From positions 7,726,966-7,790,965 of the forward strand of contig NC_088296.1 of assembly GCF_032854445.1 (NCBI RefSeq): a stretch of 64,000 nt of DNA, read 5' to 3'. The position numbers were made by a program, and so were the translations under genes. This DNA comes from Liolophura sinensis. Its lineage: Eukaryota; Mollusca; Polyplacophora; Chitonida; Chitonidae. The notes beneath the pieces are model-generated. The model made no database searches, was not told the DNA's origin, and saw only the letters and a program-made list of their open reading frames with translations. Shown here piece after piece: positions 37,082-48,905 of the stretch; the first letter of the stretch is position 1, and every line of letters starts with the position of its first letter.

Positions 37082-38016
37082 CTATTGAGAATTGCTCGAG
37101 AGAGAGTATATATAAATAGTGATATTATCACTAGATCCTGGACTAGACAAATAAATTATATTGTCTTCACCAATGGCTATTCCGTTACACTTCAGTTTTT
37201 CTTCAGGTTGTTTGGGAACATAAACTTTCATAGTTGACAAAAACTCTCCATCTTCCTCAAACACAAACAGATAATTTTTAAACGAATCCGCGACGATAAA
37301 CTGGCCGCGGGAATTCTGGAGGATGCACTCAGGTTTCTTCAACACACTATTCCAAATCTGGTCCCCAGTTTTCTTTTCGAGATTTCTCTTGCTGATGACG
37401 TCGGGGTTTGAAAACGCCACATACACCAATCCATCTACACGCCCCTCCTGAACCCAGAGAATGGAATATTTTACTGGCAAAAGAACCTCATGAAACTCAC
37501 CATTCTCTGGCTCCTATTATAGAAAGTATTATTTTGATGTTATTAATCTTTCATCGACACATATCAACAAACCGTCCTTGAACTTTGCCAGTGACAAGAA
37601 TTCCTTGTCTTGGACATGGATGGTTTGAAAGTGTTTGTTCTTAATCGTCCCCGCTAAATTCAGTTCAAACAGCGAATGTTTTGTGGTGACATAAACACCA
37701 TTCTTCCCCAAAGAAACCATTCCAGTGAGTCTTTCTTTAAGTTGATTCATAAATGTTACAGCTCCACCTTTCCCAGCGCGTGCATGTGTTATTGGCTGCA
37801 TCAGGTGAGACATTGGGTCCTGTGTATTAGTGGGAGCGATATAACAGGCGGCCTTGGGTTGGTCAGGTGACATTTCATGGGTTTCCTGAATGCCGGACCT
37901 GCCTAGGCACTTCTTCTTACAGCATATCTCTGCTGGTAAGTACGACGACGCGGTGATGAGCGACAGAATCAGAATACCCGGTATTCCAGTGATCAGCGAC
38001 ACTGTCCAGTGATAAC
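37082..38016 (-). pseudogene. Gene 3 TM plus NHL-like propeller exon, three stops
   Basis: Large terminal exon of 311 codons after an aattacag acceptor. It begins with a hydrophobic run (WTVSLITGIPGILILSLI), then a Cys/Lys juxtamembrane patch (EICCKKKCLG). Blade-like segments follow: GVYVTTKHSLFELNL, LSLAKFKDGLLICVDE, then after the lesion GLVYVAFSNPD, ILQNSRGQFIVADSFKNYL, VFEEDGEFLSTM and GEDNIIYLSS. The D-S-x-x-N/K-x-L-x-V-F-x-x-D-G-x-F pattern is typical of NHL repeats. Three stops fall within 18 bases at 37514-37531. The frame is the same before and after, so compensating small indels or local decay are likely. Confidence 0.65.
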
Positions 38017-38164
38017 CTGTAATTATACAGCATATCATATATCATGTCAGCAGTTACATGTACATGCTAAACAGTGTATATGTGTGTATGTTTATGCAAA
38101 GACATTTGATGGCGTTAAACTGGATTAAATATAATTAAAGACGTACACCACGGAGAGTAAAACC

Positions 38165-38405
38165 AGAGCAGCGACGACAGTGTGATAGCTGCCAACCGGT
38201 CACACGTAGCTAATGAAACACGGCCTCCTGTCACTTTACCTCAATCAACGTTTCATTCCGACTGTTCATGTAAATGCATAAGTAGTAGAATTTTATACGC
38301 CCCTAGCGCCATGTTCAAAGCAGAATTAGGCACCCAATCAAGTGCTGTTCATTTCAGTTTCTTGGACGTCACTAGCCTTACTCAACATGCTCTGTTGTAA
38401 ACGCC
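38165..38405 (+). repeat. Dispersed repeat D1 copy
   Basis: It shares actgttcatgtaaatgcata, gcagaattaggc and ggacgtcactagcctt with the copy at 23375. Its start (agcagcgacgacagtgtgat) is nearly identical to the start of the copy at 8910. Intronic in gene 3. Confidence 0.55.
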
Positions 38406-39184
38406 CAATAGGTCTACCTATGCGCGATACTGTTATTATTACATGCGATTTTCTCTTGAGCCCAAGTAACGAAAACGTGTGAGTCACCATGCTGAGTTTC
38501 AAAATTTAGTAGTTTTTGTATTACAGTTAATATGACAAGGTTACATGATGATTACGCAAGCAGTTTAACTTTTACTCTGAAAATAACCACGAGCACAGTT
38601 TATTATGCGCACTCACAATGTTTATCGGCGGCCTGTAATAAATATTCGAATTCTATGGATTAAAGTATGATCAGTACAGTCCGAGTTATCGTGTTCTATA
38701 AATATAATAAGGCAATCATGGAGTTATCGACCATATGTCAATAGGCTTTAGATTCGCCGAACGGGCTCAACACACATACTGAGGGTTGTATTTGTTCTGT
38801 ATTCCTACGAAGTCAGTTACGCACATGCCAGCCAATAGCAGTGCCTGTCGACAATGACAAGGTCGAGAGAGTCATTAACTCTCCTTGCCTTCAGTTTCGA
38901 AAGATTTCTAATGATTCGACAACTAATAATAACATGTGGAAAAACCTCTCTTATCATCGTTTGGAGACAATTAAAATGCACACCTTTTCAGAAAATGACT
39001 ATCCGGCAGTTGGCCCCAGATTGCAATGTGTTGTGCACGTCATCAATAACATCATAACACAAATAATTCTTCCAGTTTCACCTCCCAATACCAAACACAA
39101 AGCATTCTGAGGAGGTTATAAATTTCGGTAAAGAAAAACCAAAAATGGATGTCAAATATGCAGTCGTGTGATACATGTGCTTAC

Positions 39185-39304
39185 TGTTAACTGTAGTCCC
39201 CTCCGACTTGCCCATGGATTTAACAGCACAGATCACTCCGGCGAAGATTAGACCCATGGCGAATACGATCACCAATGAGAACAGGACTAAGGCGAAAGAA
39301 GACT
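39185..39304 (-). CDS. Gene 3 second hydrophobic exon
   Basis: Forty codons, phase 1 to 1, with acceptor ttttcttcag and donor GTAAGC. It reads SSFALVLFSLVIVFAMGLIF, then AGVICAVKSMGKSEG, a strong transmembrane helix with a Lys/Gly-rich exit. Confidence 0.6.
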
Positions 39305-39594
39305 CTGAAGAAAAGAGCATTTGTCCTGTACTAATTTTCCATTAGTAATACAAGTACAAATAGATTTATAGGTCTGAAATAGTCTTGAACAAAGTGGAAA
39401 ATCGATCAGTAAAATAAATATTTCAGTAATTAAACAGTACAGCCGATTCCCAACCATCAGTCCAATGCCCACTGTGGTGGAATTAACATGCATATCATAC
39501 GGCGGACCCTGATTAAACACGCTGCCATCCTCCAGGGGATACCGGCATTAAAAATCTCCATTTTGATTTTTACTTTCTTTGCTGTATTTTAATA

Positions 39595-39597
<3 letters not shown>

Positions 39598-39680
<83 letters not shown>
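39598..39680. repeat. (AT)n microsatellite
   Basis: About 83 bases of pure AT dinucleotide in the intron between the second and third gene 3 exons (40796 and 39304). Confidence 0.96.
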
Positions 39681-39684
<4 letters not shown>

Positions 39685-40795
39685 CTCGGTCCTACATCGC
39701 ACGTGCTCACATTTACATGTGGTTGTGCTTCTCGTGCACAAACACGTTTTTGTGCCTATATAAATTGATAGGATCGACAGTTGTGAAAGTTTGAATGACA
39801 GAATACATTTAGGGTACTCGAGGTTAAAAGGAAAAACATTAACATGCTGATCTTTATACATGTCAATGGTTTATATTTTATATATTGCAGGCCTTGTTTG
39901 ATGTACCGATATCACTCATTACATATACATTTTCAATATAGTTTTTGTTTTTAAAGCGCCCTATGTTTGTACATAAAAACACAGGCTGACACACATCGCT
40001 CACGCCAACGTCAACTATTCCTGCGCAATTTTGTATCCAAGATACAAGCTGTGTCAAATTGACCAACTGGTAAACCAAAAAACTCGAGGCCGTTTTCAAG
40101 TTCTGATGCGCCGCCACATTTGTATAAAGCCGTCATGCACAGTGCTGACTTCAGAGAAAGCAATGTTTTGCATATTCATATATTTGTCGACACATACCTC
40201 TGCCATAAATGCATCTATTAGGCTTAGTGTTTTAAAATTAGTGATGCAATTTATATTGTGTATAAAATTTCGCATACTTGACACGCTCGGTACAAACTTA
40301 AGTCCCCTGTCATCGAGAGAACGGTGTACACGGATGGCAGACCAAAACAGTAAGGGTCCCAAACATTAAGATATTAATACAGGAAATTAGTGCGAAATTC
40401 GTGTGCAATTAAACATGCTGCAAGCCATCACAGAGTTTATAAAAGGCATGACGGTTTACAGGAAATCGGTCCGTATTTAGAGATAAAACAAATTATCGGT
40501 CGACGGTACGGCGATACCCCGCGAACGATGGCTGGAGGATCGAGACACGATACGCAAATGAAGGTACACGAGGGCGTATCGTACGCTGACCATGAGTTGA
40601 GTGTCATTGTATCATCGGACCACAGTAGGTGTAGGATTGATGGTTAAGATCCGGCGGTACCGTGAATGCCTGAACCCAAATGTTGAAGAAATGGAAACGA
40701 GCTAATCGACAACAAATGAATTGACACATTAATGTATAAACAGTAGTGTGTCAAATGACGTAAGTATTCTAACTCTGATCGCAATCAACGCATAC

Positions 40796-40927
40796 TGTGT
40801 TTTATCCGTTGTGTCCTCGGCATATTTCCAGGAGGGTAAAACGCATTCCTAGCCAGTGTTCTCAGTCCTGTATTGAGCAGAAGTGCACACATTACCGAGA
40901 TGAGCCAGTACACTGAAACCAGGACTG
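40796..40927 (-). CDS. Gene 3 first hydrophobic exon
   Basis: Forty-four codons, phase 1 to 1, with acceptor ccaaatacag and donor A|GTATGC. It encodes VLVSVYWLISVMCALLLNTG, a clear membrane helix, followed by a basic stretch (LRTLARN, then PRTQRIKH). The donor is weaker than the others, so this exon could be alternative. Confidence 0.5.
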
Positions 40928-41212
40928 CTGTATTTGGGGAAAAACATATGAGTAAGATCGTTTAATAGCGTACCAATAGTGTCTTTGGAGTAAATATATC
41001 ATTCTACAACAACATACAAATACACATACAGTCTCAGTTATTATATTATACACAAATTTAACGTCATGCCTGGTGGGGTTTTTAACACTTCGCCAGTTTT
41101 ATTACTCCTGCAAAACTGACCACGCCCGCATGAGGAAAAACACACACACAAAGAAATATTACAAAAAAAAATGCGCTAGGTACACCAAAAATGCAGTGGG
41201 TGTTGGTCTTAC

Positions 41213-41575
41213 TTTTGGCATTGTCATCGTTGGTAGCAACTGTGTCTTTTGTGACCTTCAGCATCACGGTAGATTTCACCCAGCTAGTGCTCTCGTTGTC
41301 CACTTCAACCTCACACTAGTAGTTGCCGGAATCCCTTGACTTCGGCCCGAGTAGAACCAGCGCCCCTCGGTCTCCTCTTACAGCCCAGCCTTCAAACTCA
41401 CCGTACGATGACATTCGGTTGTGAATATCATACTGCATGATAAATCTCCTCTCTCCGAATGTCTCGCGATACCACGTGATCTGTGGTGTCTCGTATGTTT
41501 CCATGTTGAAGTCACATGGCATGATGACAAGCCTGTCAGAATCCCTAGATGCGATTGGCTCGAAAACATGCTTAA
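41213..41575 (-). pseudogene. Gene 3 Ig-domain exon with in-frame TAG
   Basis: A 121-codon exon, phase 1 to 1, with acceptor ttgtcag and donor A|GTAAGA. It has the V/I-set landmarks: first Cys in IMPCDF, Trp in ITWYRE, and then GALVLLGPKSRDSGNY followed by TAG and CEVEVDNE. The stop therefore replaces the residue between Tyr and Cys of the D-x-G-x-Y-x-C signature. Downstream, the G-strand and hinge (STVMLKVTK, then NDDNAK) remain open to the donor. Confidence 0.72.
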
Positions 41576-42312
41576 CTGACAATTCTTTCTAAACTGAGAG
41601 ACACGGAATGTGGAAAGGTTGTAAAATGACAAATAGGCACCAGTCCAGCGCTAAAGCTGTCATCCCATGGGGGGCGGGGGGTATGGTGTATTTACTCCAT
41701 TTCTTTGATTCTGGATTAAAGCAATTTTTAAAGGTTTCCTCTTAATCAACGGCAACCATGTTTTGGAAGAAAACACGGAGATTGACAAACAACGAAAAGG
41801 GAAAAGAAACCATTTGTAACATATACATATATGACTGAACTCAAAATATCAGTGATTGAGATAACGTTGCTGTATGTTCGCCTTATCTCCTCTTTACTTA
41901 GTTTACGAAGCTCTTCGTCAAAGAGCAAACTACTAGACTAAGTTAAAACTCTACTGCGCAGGCATCTCGTTTCACATGGTAACTACCATGGCTGCACCAT
42001 ACGATTCAGTGTCTGTAACAAGCCCAGGCACTAAAACTACATGATTATGCCGAACTACCGTCCGACTCGTTACCACCGCTGTACTACACATGTACGCGTG
42101 GTAAATTTTACTCGGACACCACTGACAGTTTTTGAACCAACTGGTGCCCTTATCAGTATCGATGCGGACACTGTGGGCTGTGTTAGTGAATATTCTACCT
42201 CTACTGCGTCAGGAGAGACAAAGTATGCGTTAGTTTGATTTTGTATCGTTGTCCAACTGAAGATTTATGTTATAATGTTGGACTTCAATGGTAATCAAAA
42301 GGAAGAGCTCAC

Positions 42313-42382
42313 CTCGAAAGACACCAGCAAGGATGACAACCATCCTCTGGCAACGCAATGGTTTGGACTCAGACCACGCCAT
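42313..42382 (-). CDS. Gene 3 exon 1: putative signal peptide
   Basis: It starts MAWSESKPLRC and continues QRMVVILAGVFR, then a phase-1 donor (G|GTGAGC). The second in-frame Met would leave only a very short hydrophobic stretch, so the first ATG is preferred. The hydrophobic core is brief, making this the weakest exon of the model. Its phase fits the Ig exon. Confidence 0.4.
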
Positions 42383-42438
42383 GTTTGGTTATACAAAAAC
42401 TACATGGGAAAATACGTGGGCCAATGACAACACACAAC

Positions 42439-42481
42439 AAATATAGTGCTATACATGAATTGATAAGGTTCCTGCATGGTA
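42439..42481 (+). repeat. 43-bp element, copy 2
   Basis: Identical to 35948-35990. It lies 57 bases upstream (minus-strand sense) of the putative gene 3 start codon, so within its presumed promoter or 5' UTR. Confidence 0.85.
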
Positions 42482-45157
42482 AAAATTTTCATCTCAGTTT
42501 TAACGACACAGTTAACAAGGGTCGCGGACTGGTTTCTTGAGAGCAGCCAGTTTTCATAGGAAGGCTCCTAAGCCCTTAGCCGGATTTGATATTTACCCCT
42601 CCCCCCCCCCCCCCCGACAATTCAGTCTCCTCACTATATATACGTTCACAGTACACACTCATGATTAACGTACATAGATTTACATTGTTGTGTCCTACAT
42701 ACTTCTTATGTTCTTATGTAATACCCTGGCAAAACTTGTCCTACACCTGAAATATTTTCTGTATGATGGCCTGCAAAAAAACTGGTGTAAAACCAGTTAT
42801 ACAGGCCACTTGATAAAAGGACGTAAGCGGAGGCCTATACCGGAATTTCACAAGATGTTCAAAGATCCTGAACAGTCACACAAACTGTGTCATGTACATG
42901 TGTACGTACAGTACACGAGAAGCAAACATATACATATATGAAGACAGTATATGCCTTATGTCCAAGCACCATTACTGAACTCAAATACAGCAAATGAATA
43001 ACGTTCAAACGGGTTACTGTATTATATATCTTTTGATACATGGATTCAATGGCTCAGTTATTTAACAAAATTATTCACTCAGAATGGCCACGCCAATGCC
43101 TTTCCCTGTGTCTAGATGTTTCTTTTTGAAAGTGGTAAGTGTGCATGAAGTAGACCACCCAGCTGTCCTAGTAGTGTGACAAAAGGGAGAGAACCCAAGT
43201 TGGCTTTGGCACAAGCCGGTGAACGAGTCGAGCGGGCAGAAAACACATTTGTGTCCATCCCTGCTCTGCCAAAACCAGTTTTAACGCATCTTGAAACATT
43301 TGCTAACAGAAGGCATGGCTCCTGATAGCTGATTAACAAATACTTACAGTCTTTCCTCAAATAGTCTGTTTTGAGGGCATATTGTCTTAATACTGAGCAA
43401 AGAGTTCAATATTTCTGAAATGAGTCCTCAACTTAGAGGTTTTCAGCAAATCTCGGATAGCAAAAATAATGCTAGATAATCTGACTAATTTCAGATAAAA
43501 CTATGTAAATTTAACAAATGGATACTCTACGCTCGCTGCCCACTAACGAAAGCAACACTTATGAAAGGAAGCCGTATATCTCGATATGACTGAGACATCG
43601 TTTTACAAATAGATTCCCTGTGCGTGCTTGCCCTCTTAGAACAAGTTCACGACTTGGCGGCAGGGTCTTTTCCCCAGATTAGGGGTGGTTGATTCACCGT
43701 ACACGATACTACCCTGCTGTCCCATAGTTTTGTTGATATACTTGTATTACGCAACAATAAAAAAATTCTCTTTCAAAGCTATAATGTTCCTGTTTGGCTA
43801 CTCTATATGCTTGTATTAAGCCTGTCCCTAGGTATTATTTCCTTTTTAGTTATTTGAAGAGAGCTACAGCCCAGACCGTTTCACAACATTTTGAAACCAT
43901 GCCCCCATGAACCTATCTGGATAGATATGTGTCTCTTCAACATCTCCGTTTTCACTACACTACCCTTGATTTACCAAGGCAGGTGTGCGCTTACATAAAG
44001 CTATGCTGTCTCGTGCTTGTACAATGATGTACAATGATAACTACAACAACAAATGGCATGAACCACAGCCGAAACAACTTTGCATTTCTAGTTTTTAAAA
44101 TGTAAATATTTAAAGCAGTTTATGATGTGGTCGGATCAGACTGGCAGATATTTGTCTTAACGTAACTCAGGTGGTTTAGATTTAAACTTCAACAGTTAAG
44201 AACTATGTGTTTTGTGCAGATTTCCGTCTGTCACTTCAGTTGAAACAAAAGCTTGATGTAATCGATCAAGCACCTACCCGCATTTTCTGAGCATGGACTA
44301 TGGAGTGAGTGAGTGAATCTATTCCATCAGCTACCACGTACAAACTAAGAAAGGCAGCACCGAAAAGGCCCATGTGGATCTGACCCGGAACGGAGAAGTC
44401 GTCCACTCGGCTAAGGCAGAGAGGGTGATTGTGTCACGGCCTCCAACTCCGCCGTCCTCTTCTGTCCGCCCGGTCCAATAAGTTCTATGAGTACACATAT
44501 TTCTCAACAGCATCAACAAAAGTACATGTCACGATGTTCTTTCGCACTTTCCCACTACAGTTTTCAATGTCATACTGATCATACTGTGGAATCAAAGTTT
44601 TTTGTCATGAAGCAATTCTCTGCATTTTTTTAAAATTTTTTTTGCTTGTATTGTTTCCATATTAACTTCTTGTTGCTCGTTAACATTTTGCAGGATAGGC
44701 TATAATTATTATTTCTGAAAATTGCAGTGAATCAGACATGTCCTATGAACAGCTAGAATAAAACCCTAACTGAGGTAACCTATCGTGAGGCCAGCTTTCA
44801 CCCGTTACATGTGACTTTCTGCCAACTGCTATACTGTCCTTGCCGCTCTAGGTTTACACCTATAGTATAGACTATAGTATTATAAACTATAGTTTATTAG
44901 GATGTATATGTAGTATGTTCTGAACTCAGAAATCGATGCCAGGAAATAAGAAACGTCCGCTGTTGACTTTCTGTTAGCGTAAAAACAAATTAACCTACCA
45001 TCATTGTGTAGAATGACTTTAGGGAAATATAATAAAAGTCGTTCATACAGAACTGCGCAAAGTTCTCAGGTGTCAGTCACCCAGGCACCCAGAAAGCGCT
45101 TGCGACATCGCTAATCATCAATGTTAAAATGCCAAAAAACATTTATGACATATTTCT
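42482..45157. other. Intergenic, nothing recognised
   Basis: Poly-C at 42599-42616. Short ORFs at 43112-43360 and 44331-44519 were read and have no clear domain. Otherwise featureless AT-rich sequence. Confidence 0.5.
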
Positions 45158-45168
45158 AAACCGAGGAA

Positions 45169-45396
45169 TAGCGCAGCGTAATGACCCAGGAGCCTCTTAC
45201 CAATGCGGTCGCTGTGAATTCAAGTCCAGCTCTTGCTGGCTTCCTTTCCGGCCGCATGTTGGAAGGTTTGCAAGCAACCTGTGGATGGTCGTGGGTTTCC
45301 TTCGGGCTCTGCCTGGTTCACTCTCAACATAATGCTGGCCGCCGTCGTATACGTGAAATATTCTTGAGTACGGCGTAAAACACTAATCAAAGGAAT
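45169..45396 (+). mobile_element. 5'-truncated SINE with target-site duplication
   Basis: It begins at tagcgcagcgtaatgaccc and ends aatcaaaggaat. Flanked by the direct repeat AAACCGAGGAA at 45158-45168 and 45397-45407, the mark of LINE-driven insertion with 5' truncation. Confidence 0.9.
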
Positions 45397-45407
45397 AAAC
45401 CGAGGAA

Positions 45408-46349
45408 GCAAGGGCTGACTTGGTGGCAAGATGCACGATTCCAACATGTAGCCCCAAAACGTTTCAACTTTGGTCTTGGACAAGAAATATCTAGATTTCT
45501 CCACTTTCATAGTTCGTGGAGCCTTGGAAACAATAGATGATCGGCAGAGCTCGTGGAACCATTTAGGTATAGTTTTGTTCGTTGAAGATAATGCTCTTTT
45601 CTTCCATACATATGACGTGCGAATTTCTGAGAATGCTCCTTAATAACTTGTCAAAGGTCGATTGTTCACCTTGGACAATTCGGTTTCCTTTATTCAGTAT
45701 TCAATCGACATACCATGGGTGCAAATACTTATCTATAGACTCAAACAGTAATCAGACAAGTACATCGTTTCAGTTACTTGAGGCGAATTGTATTTCAATA
45801 ATCACGAGAACGTCTCAAAGAACATTTCCATTCTGATCATCAACGGTAAAAACGATTTTGGTATACCAGGCGTAACGTGTTACATGCACCGTATATCAAT
45901 CGTCATCCGTTTGAGGAACATCCGTTAAGGACCATTCCTCTATCAATTTAAAAAAAAAAACGTAGCCAAAAAAGACCACTCCGGTGCCAGGTGTGTATAA
46001 AATATTCGTATACAGATCGTTAGCTGTTACATGCAGGGAATACAATTTTAGTACTTGAGGTTATGTGTGCCCTTTTGTCAATGATCAGAGGTTCGTTCTG
46101 GTTTGAAGGCTCTGTGTAATGAAATAGGACAGTGTAAAAAGTAAGAAATTAGGACAGATTCATGCAAAGAGTAGATTTCCCACCATTTTCGCATGATACC
46201 AGAAAGACACAAAGACAATGTTATGCGCAGAAATTAAGCTAGCACTATATAAGTTGTAACACAAATGTACCTGAGATGCCGTTTGATTTCAGCTTTTCAT
46301 ATTATGGACGTTGCAATTTTATTGCATGCGATGCTTATTATGGACAACG
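45408..46349. other. Intergenic, nothing recognised
   Basis: Only short unassigned ORFs. Confidence 0.5.
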
Positions 46350-46580
46350 ACCTTGTTGGCTCCTGTGGTTAACGCGCTGACTAGCTGCGACCATCAAGAC
46401 TATGACAAGTGTTCGAATCCAACTCTCGCTGTCTAAGATTTAAGTGAAGTGGTTTGTCAGATATCTGGCAAAAGTGGTTGGTCCATTCCGGACGTCACAA
46501 TTTTTTCAACCCATGCACCTGACCGCCATCAAAAAAAGTGAAAAATTCTTGAGCACGACGCTCACCATCAATAATTCTAT
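46350..46580 (+). mobile_element. Diverged SINE of the same family
   Basis: ggctcctgtggttaacgcgc, gtgttcgaatccaactctcg, tccattccggacgtcac and attcttgagcacgacgc preserve the order of SINE parts with many changes. Confidence 0.55.
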
Positions 46581-46620
46581 CATACACAGACATTCATAAC
46601 CAGAGCTAGATTCTAGGATC

Positions 46621-46832
46621 GGCCCCGATAGCACAGTTGGTAGAGCGGCCATTTCAGGAGCGGTGGATCCAGGGTCAGTATTGGGTCGAGTCACACCTAA
46701 GACGTTAAAGAGCAGTTGTAACTTCCTGGCTTGTTGTTCAGCATTAAGGGATAGTGCAACGACTGACTGACCTGTATCAGTATAATGGCCCGTATCAGTA
46801 AAACACCAAACAAAGCAAATCAATAAATACAA
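46621..46832 (+). mobile_element. Second SINE type, tRNA-like head
   Basis: It begins ggccccgatagcacagttgg and tagagcggcc (A-box-like), has gggtcgagtca as a B-box-like element, and ends gtaaaacaccaaacaaagc. The body is unlike the main SINE family. Confidence 0.65.
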
Positions 46833-47410
46833 TACTTACAAAAAGGCCGCAAAAACACAGTATTATAACAAATTAACTGTTTTTCACTTATTTGGATGCT
46901 GCTATGAGTTTTTTTTATTAAAGGTATGCTGGACTCGATCTCTGGACCTCACGCGTGTGGGACTGACGGATCGCAGTGAGAACAACGTTTCGGGCAAGAC
47001 CTCATCAAGGGTCCTACACAGCGATAAAGCTGGGTTTCAGCCAGTTAAAGCGACGCTTCTAAAGTCTGCTTGCCATATAGAAGTTAATACAAGTGCTCAT
47101 TAGCTGACGTGGAGAAATAATTATACAACTGGTTAATAAATTTGAGATTTATAACGTATTAAGTAATGAATTGATTTAGATTGTATATATAAATTCAATA
47201 ACTGATGTTTGAGACGTGCAAACAGATAGCCAAAAACACATTCCGGACTTTTCTGGATTTTCTTAAACGCTGGATCATTTTAATTTTCCAAACAAATTAG
47301 AAAGAATTGACAGATCCACAAATGTGTGTAAGTGGCTATATTTGTTGTAAACAGCCTTTAGTGTAAACTGTCGTGTAGACATGCTATTTTACTATCAAGA
47401 TCATTACGCG

Positions 47411-47618
47411 CTGCGGTCGCTGTGAGTTCAAGTCCAGCTCTTGCTGGCTTCCTCTCCGCCCGTAAGTGGGGAGGTCTGCCTGCAACCTGCGGATGGTCGT
47501 GGGTTTCCGCCGGGGTCTGCCCGGTTTCCTCCCACCATAATGCTGGCCGCCGTCGTATAAGTGAAATATTGTTGAGCACGGCGTAAAACACCAATCAAAT
47601 AAATAAATAAATAAATAA
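47411..47618 (+). mobile_element. 5'-truncated SINE with target-site duplication
   Basis: It starts inside the head at ctgcggtcgctgtgagttca and ends in (aaat)n. Flanked by ATCATTACGCG at 47400-47410 and 47619-47629. Close to the family consensus, so young. Confidence 0.92.
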
Positions 47619-47908
47619 ATCATTACGCGTAATAATCTCCATACAGTTTAGCCTCAAACCAGAGATCGACGCACTTTGGTCACAAACAGCCACAAACTAG
47701 CCTGTTCGTAATTATGTAACGTTCATTTATCCCCTACAATTGTCAGTCCCCTATTCCTATCTTAAAATGATTATCGCCCGTGGGAAATTAGGTCATTATG
47801 AAGTCTGTTATTATTACTACAATGAAAGAGCACACAGTAATACGGTCTGGTAAACACGACTCGAAAACCGTCTGAATGCTATAGACAGTCTTTTGTCCGC
47901 CTCATAAC

Positions 47909-47990
47909 GTTTTACTGGTGTTTTACATCGTACTGCAAATTTTACCACGTTCGTGGCGGTCATGTTTAGGGTGGGTGGAAATCCGACTGC
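47909..47990 (-). mobile_element. SINE 3' fragment, reverse
   Basis: actggtgttttacatcgtac, ggcggtcatg and gggtgggtggaaatccg correspond to the reverse of the SINE 3' half. Confidence 0.5.
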
Positions 47991-48740
47991 TCAGGTTAAT
48001 CACTATACCTTGACAGCTATCTACATGTATGTATCAGAACTGGTTCCCCTACAGTTGTCCAACTTGGCCATGGTATTTTACATGTGTTAAATGCAAGATA
48101 GGCTTTAAAGGGTAAATGCCCAAGGCACTTTGGAATACATTAAAGAAATAATAATTGAAGTGATTTAGGCACATAGAAAATATTTAGGCCAATATAAAAT
48201 GGGAAATATAAAACACACATTCACTTTGGTCATTATATCATCTGAAGGTTAGTGAACACAAGGCGTAACGGTTACACTGTGATTTTTACTACATCCGTGG
48301 ATACAGGATATTTTAATTTTACATTATACCTCCTGAGAATGAAAATATCAGGCTGTTAATCTTGATCCCATGAAATGAGAAGACGGCATATAGTAAAACA
48401 TATCTGATATCGCCATCGTTTTTATCACAATGCTCCCTTCCTCATCACAGAAGGGGTGATTGTTTCAGTGACACAGTACACAGAATATTCTAAATATAAA
48501 TGCCTCAAACGTTTACTCTGATCGTCATCACTTACAGTAGACAAAAATCCCCTAAATATAAAAACCAGGGACATCTCTACAGATACTCGTTTTTTCTCCG
48601 CAGTACATGAAGGAGAAATAATAATATAATTGCTCCAAACTGCTCGGTTACAAGGGACGTGCAATTACATTATGTTAAGACGCATATGCACAGCAGTCGC
48701 ATTTCGGGTTCGGGTTCCTTAATTTATACATTACCGGAAA

Positions 48741-48742
<2 letters not shown>
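47991..48742. other. Intergenic, nothing recognised
   Basis: AT-rich, with no exon signature. Confidence 0.5.

Positions 48743-48785
<43 letters not shown>
48743..48785. repeat. (AT)n microsatellite abutting a SINE
   Basis: Forty-three bases of AT immediately precede a minus-strand SINE fragment. The microsatellite probably grew from the SINE's AT-rich tail. Confidence 0.93.
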
Positions 48786-48786
<1 letters not shown>

Positions 48787-48905
48787 GGTCAGCATTTTGG
48801 TGGGAGGAATACACACAACCATCTACCTAATGCTGAAAGACAAAGGAGGGGGAGCCAGCGTGAGTTAGAATGTGTAATTTTGTTGCTCTAACACGCTAAC
48901 CACCA
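48785..48905 (-). mobile_element. SINE fragment, reverse
   Basis: ggtcagcattttggtgggag through gagccagcgtgag to cacgctaaccaccagcctc gives most of the SINE in reverse. Its tail is replaced by the AT microsatellite. Confidence 0.7.

Larger units (their letters stand above)
37082..42382 (-). pseudogene. Ig domain - three-TM - NHL-like propeller protein, disrupted (gene 3)
   Basis: Minus-strand gene from five segments: 42313-42382, 41213-41575, 40796-40927, 39185-39304 and 37082-38016. All junctions are phase 1 and the segments sum to exactly 540 codons. It encodes a signal-like start, one Ig domain, three hydrophobic exons and a cytoplasmic beta-propeller-like region. An odd number of membrane passes with the Ig outside puts the propeller inside, so the topology is self-consistent. 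The reading frame is broken by TAG at 41316-41318 and by TAA, TAA and TAG at 37529-37531, 37517-37519 and 37514-37516. Splice sites look intact, so the loss is recent, or the assembled allele is a null one. NHL propellers commonly bind proteins or RNA. No specific role can be claimed here. Confidence 0.62.

Noticed and set aside
43112-43360. Cys-containing minus-strand stretch resembling an EGF remnant
   Set aside because: Cysteine spacing does not fit in one frame and a stop interrupts it. Too weak.
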